Source: Halobacillus sp. Marseille-Q1614 (GTDB taxonomy: Bacteria; Bacillota; Bacilli; Bacillales; Halobacillaceae). Taken from it: DNA of 64,000 nt. The notes beneath the pieces were generated by a model. The model was not told the origin of the DNA. It searched no databases and worked only from the letters and a program-made list of their open reading frames with translations. The stretch is from contig NZ_CADDWH010000001.1 in NCBI RefSeq assembly GCF_902809865.1, forward strand, positions 2,790,001 through 2,854,000, given 5' to 3'. The stretch's first letter is position 1. Every line of letters begins with the position of its first letter. Shown one piece after another: positions 59,914 to 64,000 of this stretch. The translations under genes and the position numbers were made by a program.

Positions 59914-59995
59914 TGCGGGTGGAGGGACTTGAACCCCCACGCCGTGAAGCACTAGATCCTAAATCTAGCGTGTCTGCCAATTCCACCACACCCGC
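59914..59995 (-). tRNA. tRNA-Leu (TAG)
   Basis: 82 bases with a variable arm, anticodon loop TTTAGGA; CCA not encoded. Confidence 0.95.
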
Positions 59996-60002
59996 AAGAA
60001 AA

Positions 60003-60078
60003 TGGTGAGCCATGGAGGGCTCGAACCTCCGACCCTCTGATTAAAAGTCAGATGCTCTACCAACTGAGCTAATGGCTC
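60003..60078 (-). tRNA. tRNA-Lys (TTT)
   Basis: 76 bases, anticodon loop CTTTTAA, CCA encoded. Confidence 0.96.
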
Positions 60079-60194
60079 TTAATAAAAGAAATAATTTCGT
60101 AACAGCTTGAGAATATTTAGTTATGCTTTGTTTGAAGCACAAGGAATATCATATAACTTCTCAAAAGGTTTGTCAACCCTTTTCACACACAAAA

Positions 60195-60269
60195 TGGCTG
60201 GGCCAGCTGGATTCGAACCAGCGCATGACGGTACCAAAAACCGTTGCCTTACCGCTTGGCTATGGCCCA
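60195..60269 (-). tRNA. tRNA-Gln (TTG)
   Basis: 75 bases, anticodon loop TTTTGGT, CCA encoded. About 115 bases without a gene separate it from tRNA-Lys. Confidence 0.96.
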
Positions 60270-60275
60270 ACTAAA

Positions 60276-60352
60276 TGGCGGTCCGGACGGGACTCGAACC
60301 CGCGACCTCCTGCGTGACAGGCAGGCATTCTAACCAACTGAACTACCGGACC
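60276..60352 (-). tRNA. tRNA-Asp (GTC), second copy
   Basis: 77 bases, identical to the copy at 54072-54148. Confidence 0.97.
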
Positions 60353-60377
60353 CGGACCTGAAGTGTATGTATGAAAG

Positions 60378-60449
60378 TGACCCGTACGGGATTCGAACCC
60401 GTGTTACCGCCGTGAAAGGGCGGTGTCTTAACCGCTTGACCAACGGGCC
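60378..60449 (-). tRNA. tRNA-Glu (TTC)
   Basis: 72 bases, anticodon loop CTTTCAC; CCA not encoded. Confidence 0.95.
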
Positions 60450-60467
60450 GTTTAGAACAATAAAAAA

Positions 60468-60558
60468 TGGCGGAGAAGGAGGGATTTGAACCCTCGCGCC
60501 GCTTGCGCGACCTACACCCTTAGCAGGGGCGCCTCTTCAGCCACTTGAGTACTTCTCC
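60468..60558 (-). tRNA. tRNA-Ser (GCT)
   Basis: 91 bases with a long variable arm (GGTCGCGCAAGCGGC), anticodon loop CTGCTAA, CCA encoded. Confidence 0.95.
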
Positions 60559-60562
60559 GTAA

Positions 60563-60637
60563 TGGCTCCACAGGTAGGATTTGAACCTACGACCGATCGG
60601 TTAACAGCCGATTGCTCTACCACTGAGCTACTGTGGA
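60563..60637 (-). tRNA. tRNA-Asn (GTT)
   Basis: 75 bases, anticodon loop CTGTTAA, CCA encoded. It is the first gene of the tRNA-rRNA transcript. Confidence 0.96.
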
Positions 60638-60673
60638 ATAAATTTCAAACTGACAATGTCAGCGACGTTATAT

Positions 60674-60702
60674 ATAATATAACATTTATAGGCTTGTGTC
60701 AA
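60674..60702 (-). promoter_or_regulatory. Promoter of the tRNA-rRNA operon
   Basis: On the minus strand: -35 TTGACA (60697-60702), 17-base spacer, -10 TATTAT (60674-60679), about 37 bases upstream of tRNA-Asn. A near-consensus sigma-A promoter, as expected for stable RNA. Confidence 0.85.
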
Positions 60703-60804
60703 TATTATTTTTTATGTAATTTAAAGCAGCTTGTCTGCTCTTCACTCCCCTTTGTTCAGGGCTTATTTAATTTAACATGGACTACATATTTCGTCAATGG
60801 ATTT

Positions 60805-61251
60805 TTACTGTTTTTTTAACTTTCCTCTACATTTTCCGCAAACATAGCGGGACGTATCGATCTTCCTCTTCCTTCTATAGCTTTGTCCGCAGTCTGTGCA
60901 TTTATATATGAGTGTTTTATCCAGATCAGAAGGCAGCGGTTTACAGTACCGCGGCGACCCTGTTTTTTTCAGCAGTTCTTTAAAAGATTGATCCCCATGC
61001 GAAAAGCCTTTTCCTTCTATATGAAGATGATAATGACAGAGTTCATGCTTTATGATGCCCTGGAATTCCTCTTCGCCCAGCTCTTTTAAATATTTTCCGT
61101 TGAGCTCGATAACTCGTTTAGAAGGAATATACCGTCCGCCTGTTGTGCGAAGTCTGGGGTTAATGGTTACACGATCAATAAATGGCTTCCCAAAAAAATC
61201 GAGGGATATCTGGTTTGTCCATTCATGCAGCTGCTTTTCTGACATCGTCAT
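60805..61251 (-). CDS. SprT-like zinc metalloprotein (YdcK)
   Basis: 148 residues. The metalloprotease-like core GIIKHELCHYHLHIEGKGFS (about 64-83) has HExxH and a third His. The C-terminal zinc ribbon is YKCTDCGQSYRRKR then YVCGKCRGKLK. SprT-like proteins are related to SPRTN, which cleaves DNA-protein crosslinks in eukaryotes; activity in Bacillus is unproven. ATG 61251 is nine bases after AAGGA; the frame upstream lacks a site. Divergent from cmpA. Confidence 0.92.
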   Translation of the reverse strand: MTMSEKQLHEWTNQISLDFFGKPFIDRVTINPRLRTTGGRYIPSKRVIELNGKYLKELGEEEFQGIIKHELCHYHLHIEGKGFSHGDQSFKELLKKTGSPRYCKPLPSDLDKTLIYKCTDCGQSYRRKRKIDTSRYVCGKCRGKLKKQ

Positions 61252-61328
61252 GGTGACACATCCTTCTTCTTTTACGCATAACTTATTATAAATGGGATGA
61301 TTCCTAATTTCAAAGGGAGGAGATTTCT

Positions 61329-61439
61329 GTGCCTCGTTGGTTACAGAAGCAAATGTCCAATGCATTTTTAAATAAGGATAAGTATCAGATTAAAATGTTA
61401 AATCAGTGCTGGTATTTTTACCGACGTCGTTTAAAATAA
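61329..61439 (+). CDS. cmpA: Cortex morphogenetic protein CmpA
   Basis: 36 residues from GTG 61329, six bases after GGGAGGAG: PRWLQKQMSNAFLNKDKYQI then KMLNQCWYFYRRRLK. It matches B. subtilis CmpA, including the K(D/N)xYQIKxLNQCWYFYR core. CmpA is a small sporulation protein that works with ClpXP to remove defective SpoIVA during spore envelope assembly. Its presence indicates a spore former. It lies between ydcK and tex, as in Bacillus. Confidence 0.92.
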   Translation: MPRWLQKQMSNAFLNKDKYQIKMLNQCWYFYRRRLK

Positions 61440-61472
61440 AAAAGCCCGGAAGACGTGGTGTCTCCCAGGCAG
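61437..61472 (-). terminator. Terminator of tex (also cmpA side)
   Basis: On the minus strand GCCTGGGAGAC pairs with GTCTTCCGGGC (two G-T pairs) around ACCAC, followed by TTTTTTA. It is directly after the tex stop and overlaps the cmpA stop. Confidence 0.85.
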
Positions 61473-61478
61473 GTATGA

Positions 61479-63638
61479 TTATTTGTTCACCATAGTCAGC
61501 GCGATCCGCTGTTTTTGGGCGTCTACATTATCCACCCATACGGTGACGACATCACCGACGGATACGACGTCCATTGGGTGCTTAACGAACTTATTGGAAA
61601 GCTTGGAAATGTGAACGAGCCCATCCTGTTTTACGCCGATATCCACAAATACTCCAAAATCGACAACATTTCGAACGGTCCCCTCTAATTCCATTCCCTG
61701 CTCTAAGTCTTCCATCGATAATACATTTGTTTTTAACAATGGCTTCGGCAGGTCATCCCTTGGGTCACGGCCTGGTTCGGCCAGTGCCTTTACAATATCC
61801 TTCAAGGTAGGCTCTCCTGTTCCAAGCTTTTCAGCCATCTCTGATAAATTGAGTCCTGACAGCTTTTCCCTGACCTCTTGATTTCCTAAATCGCTTGGGG
61901 AAGCATTGATTTCTTTTAGTAATGAGTAAGCGGCTTTATAAGATTCCGGGTGGATCGATGTTTTATCCAACGGCTCTTCTCCTTCTAATACACGAAGGAA
62001 ACCGATACTCTGCTCAAACGTTTTGGCGCCGAGACGCGGAATGTCCTTAAGCTGCCTGCGGCTTGTAAATTTACCGACTTCTTCTCTTTTCTTAATGACG
62101 TTATTCGCTACGGCTTTACTTAAGCCGGATACATATTGAAGAAGTGATGGCGAAGCCGTGTTCACATTTACTCCTACCTGGTTTACGGCCGTTTCTACGA
62201 CAAAGGTAAGGGATTCGTTGAGCTTCTTCTGCGTAACGTCGTGCTGATACTGCCCGACACCGATCGATTTCGGATCAATTTTCACGAGTTCTGCCAGCGG
62301 GTCTTGGACGCGTCGGGCGATGGATACGGCGCTTCGCTCTTCAACCTTCAATTCCGGAAACTCTTCACGGGCGAGCTTGGAAGCTGAATATACACTTGCC
62401 CCCGCTTCGTTAACGATCATATAAGCTGCTTTAAAATCATATGACTGAATCATATTGGCGATAAACTGCTCGGTTTCTCTTGAAGCTGTTCCATTTCCGA
62501 CAGCAATCAGCTCTATCGGATATTTATCAAAATAGCCTTTAATCGTTTTCTCGGCACCTTTTACATCATTCTTTGGAGGAGTTGGGTAAATAACAGAAAT
62601 ATCGAGTACTTTTCCTGTTTCATCAATGACAGCGAGCTTACATCCTGTTCGGTAGGCAGGATCGACTCCCAGGACAACCTTGCCTTTTAACGGCGGCTGA
62701 AGCAGCAGGCTCTTTAAGTTGCTGGAAAATACTTCGATCGCCTGTTCTTCCGCTGTTTCTGATAACGAATTACGAATTTCCCTTTCAACTGAAGGCTGGA
62801 TAAGACGTTTATAGCTGTCTTCAATCGCCATCTCCAGTAATTCACGAAGCTTGGCATCCGCTGATGGCTTAATTACTTTGTTTTTCAAGTAATCAATAAT
62901 GCTGTCCTGCGGCGGGTTAATCGTTACTTTTAGCACATCTTCCTTTTCCCCTCGGTTTAAAGCCAGGATGCGGTGAGAAACAATGGAGCGAATCGGTTCC
63001 TGATATTCATAGTACATTTCAAAAATCGACTTTTCGTCTTTTTCTTTATCCTTCTCTTTGGCTTCAATTGTACCTGAATGGAAAGTCTTTTGTCTTATAT
63101 TCTCGCGATATTGAGGATCATCAGAAATCCACTCGGCTAAAATATCGTTCACGCCGGCAGTTACCTCTTCAACGGTATGTAACTCGTGTTCTTCGGAGAA
63201 AAACTCTTTCGCTTCTGCTTCATAGTCAAAAGGCTTTTGCTCCCATACTTTTAAAGCTAAAGGCTCGAGTCCTTTTTCCTTGGCTGCCGTAGCTCGGGTT
63301 CTTCTCTTTTGCTTATACGGCCGGTATAGGTCTTCCACTTTCTGCAGTTTAGCCGCGTTTTCGATTTCTTCTTTTAGTTCCTCTGTTAATTTTCCCTGCT
63401 CATCTATCAGCCGGGTTACTTCTTCTTTTCGCTGGGAGAGGTTCTCTACATAGTTCCACTGATCTTCTATCGTTTTTATCTGAACTTCGTCTAATCCTCC
63501 CGTTAACTCTTTTCGGTAGCGGGCAATAAACGGAACCGTGTTCCCATCTGCTAATAATTGAATCACTTGCTGTATAGGCTTTACGGCAATCCCGGTTTCT
63601 TTTGCCACTAACTGAATATGGTCCTGGTTTTCACTCAA
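61479..63638 (-). CDS. tex: Tex family RNA-binding transcription accessory protein (YdcI)
   Basis: 719 residues. The N-terminal helical part has VPFIARYRKELTGGLDEVQI. The YqgF-like domain is VVLGVDPAYRTGCKLAVIDE (about 320-340). The helix-hairpin-helix part is NVNTASPSLLQYVSGLSKAV and RLGAKTFEQSIGFLRVL. The C-terminal S1 RNA-binding domain is LEGTVRNVVDFGVFVDIGVK then QDGLVHISKLSNKFV (about 645-715). Tex proteins bind nucleic acids and affect transcription; the precise role is open. ATG 63638 follows GAGGAGGAC. Confidence 0.95.
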   Translation of the reverse strand: MSENQDHIQLVAKETGIAVKPIQQVIQLLADGNTVPFIARYRKELTGGLDEVQIKTIEDQWNYVENLSQRKEEVTRLIDEQGKLTEELKEEIENAAKLQKVEDLYRPYKQKRRTRATAAKEKGLEPLALKVWEQKPFDYEAEAKEFFSEEHELHTVEEVTAGVNDILAEWISDDPQYRENIRQKTFHSGTIEAKEKDKEKDEKSIFEMYYEYQEPIRSIVSHRILALNRGEKEDVLKVTINPPQDSIIDYLKNKVIKPSADAKLRELLEMAIEDSYKRLIQPSVEREIRNSLSETAEEQAIEVFSSNLKSLLLQPPLKGKVVLGVDPAYRTGCKLAVIDETGKVLDISVIYPTPPKNDVKGAEKTIKGYFDKYPIELIAVGNGTASRETEQFIANMIQSYDFKAAYMIVNEAGASVYSASKLAREEFPELKVEERSAVSIARRVQDPLAELVKIDPKSIGVGQYQHDVTQKKLNESLTFVVETAVNQVGVNVNTASPSLLQYVSGLSKAVANNVIKKREEVGKFTSRRQLKDIPRLGAKTFEQSIGFLRVLEGEEPLDKTSIHPESYKAAYSLLKEINASPSDLGNQEVREKLSGLNLSEMAEKLGTGEPTLKDIVKALAEPGRDPRDDLPKPLLKTNVLSMEDLEQGMELEGTVRNVVDFGVFVDIGVKQDGLVHISKLSNKFVKHPMDVVSVGDVVTVWVDNVDAQKQRIALTMVNK

Positions 63639-63698
63639 AACAAGTCCTCCTCAATAACTAGGTCTACTCTTTATTGTATCAAACATCGCACACTTAAT

Positions 63699-63740
63699 AA
63701 GGGACCTTATTCATGATTTTTCTTAGAATAAGGTCCCTTT
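63699..63740 (-). terminator. Terminator of rsbX
   Basis: AAGGGACCTTATT and AATAAGGTCCCTT pair over 13 bases around a ~15-base loop; it follows the rsbX stop on the minus strand. Confidence 0.88.
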
Positions 63741-64000
63741 ATTTATACTTCATGGCGATGAGTGTCGTATCGTCATCAATGCTTTTGCCATAAAGCTCTT
63801 TATACTGTTGAGTCATCACATCTATATTTTTTGAGCTGATATGCTTCGCCGATAATTTCCGATCTTGTACTCCGTCAGAAAACATAAGAAACATCATCCC
63901 TCGTTCTGCCTTACCCCGGCTCACTCTCAGCTTTCTCGGATACCCTGCAAGATAACCAGCAAGAGGAATGTTCCGGCTTCTATTACCATCCTGATCAATG
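63739..64000 (-). CDS. rsbX: RsbX-like PP2C phosphatase (5' end outside window)
   Basis: The last ~86 residues are visible: NIPLAGYLAGYPRKLRVSRG, then AERGMMFLMFSDGVQDRKLS and YGKSIDDDTTLIAMKYK. DGVQD and DDDTTLIA are the metal-binding Asp motifs of PP2C-type phosphatases. RsbX dephosphorylates stressosome proteins to reset sigma-B activation. Identification rests on these motifs and on its place beside tex-cmpA-ydcK, as in B. subtilis. Confidence 0.88.
   Translation of the reverse strand, partial: IDQDGNRSRNIPLAGYLAGYPRKLRVSRGKAERGMMFLMFSDGVQDRKLSAKHISSKNIDVMTQQYKELYGKSIDDDTTLIAMKYK

Overview
The window is chromosomal DNA from a spore-forming, low-to-mid GC member of the Bacillaceae, probably a halotolerant genus close to Halobacillus or Virgibacillus (genus is inference). 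Evidence: CIRCE-controlled groES-groEL, the block moaC-rex / ydiF / tsaD-rimI-tsaB-tsaE-thiL, an rRNA operon ending in tRNA-fMet and tRNA-Asp, a tRNA cluster matching B. subtilis trnS, then ydcK (SprT-like), the tiny sporulation gene cmpA, tex and rsbX. This is the B. subtilis rsbX-to-groEL order, read here largely on the minus strand.

Layout. 1-4.0 kb: a stress protein fragment, a Na+/Ca2+ antiporter and a tRNA-dihydrouridine synthase. 4.0-22.5 kb: an AT-rich composite genomic island joined to the 3' end of groEL. An 18-bp core from the groEL 3' end occurs at 4009, 7479, 17439 and 22528, with a degenerate copy near 7768. Conserved CCAGTCAAA-type double repeats flank it, and the copies beyond the first bring a terminator-like hairpin. 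They divide the island into tandem segments: cardiolipin synthase + DUF421; an almost cargo-free segment; a transport/envelope segment (K+/H+ or Na+/H+ antiporter, UppP, broken DedA, PII-like + DUF1538, small paralogous proteins, integrase); and an AraC/EamA segment split by an intact IS21-family element. The apparent original groESL terminator lies 18.5 kb from groEL, at 3925-3957.

22.5-26.4 kb: groEL, groES, CIRCE and promoter, then divergent ydiL-ydiK and an acetyltransferase. 26.4-46.7 kb: an accessory stretch with an MFS pump, phosphotransferase, methyltransferases, small membrane proteins, an autoregulated-looking XRE cassette, formaldehyde dehydrogenase, a sigma factor-ClpP pair, a SunI-like protein and a four-gene membrane-protein operon ending in a ~1134-residue polytopic protein. 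Several genes here carry single-base lesions in homopolymers. 46.8-54 kb: rex, moaC, ydiF, a DnaA-box cluster, then the t6A genes (tsaD, tsaB, tsaE) with rimI and thiL in one tightly overlapping operon. 54-60.7 kb: 5S, 23S and 16S rRNA and 14 tRNAs on the minus strand, with a strong sigma-A promoter upstream of the first tRNA. 60.8-64 kb: ydcK, cmpA, tex and the end of rsbX.

The strongest unusual signals are the tandem groEL-att array, the PII-like/DUF1538 pair, the sigma factor-clpP operon, and the DnaA-box cluster between ydiF and tsaD. No CRISPR array was seen.
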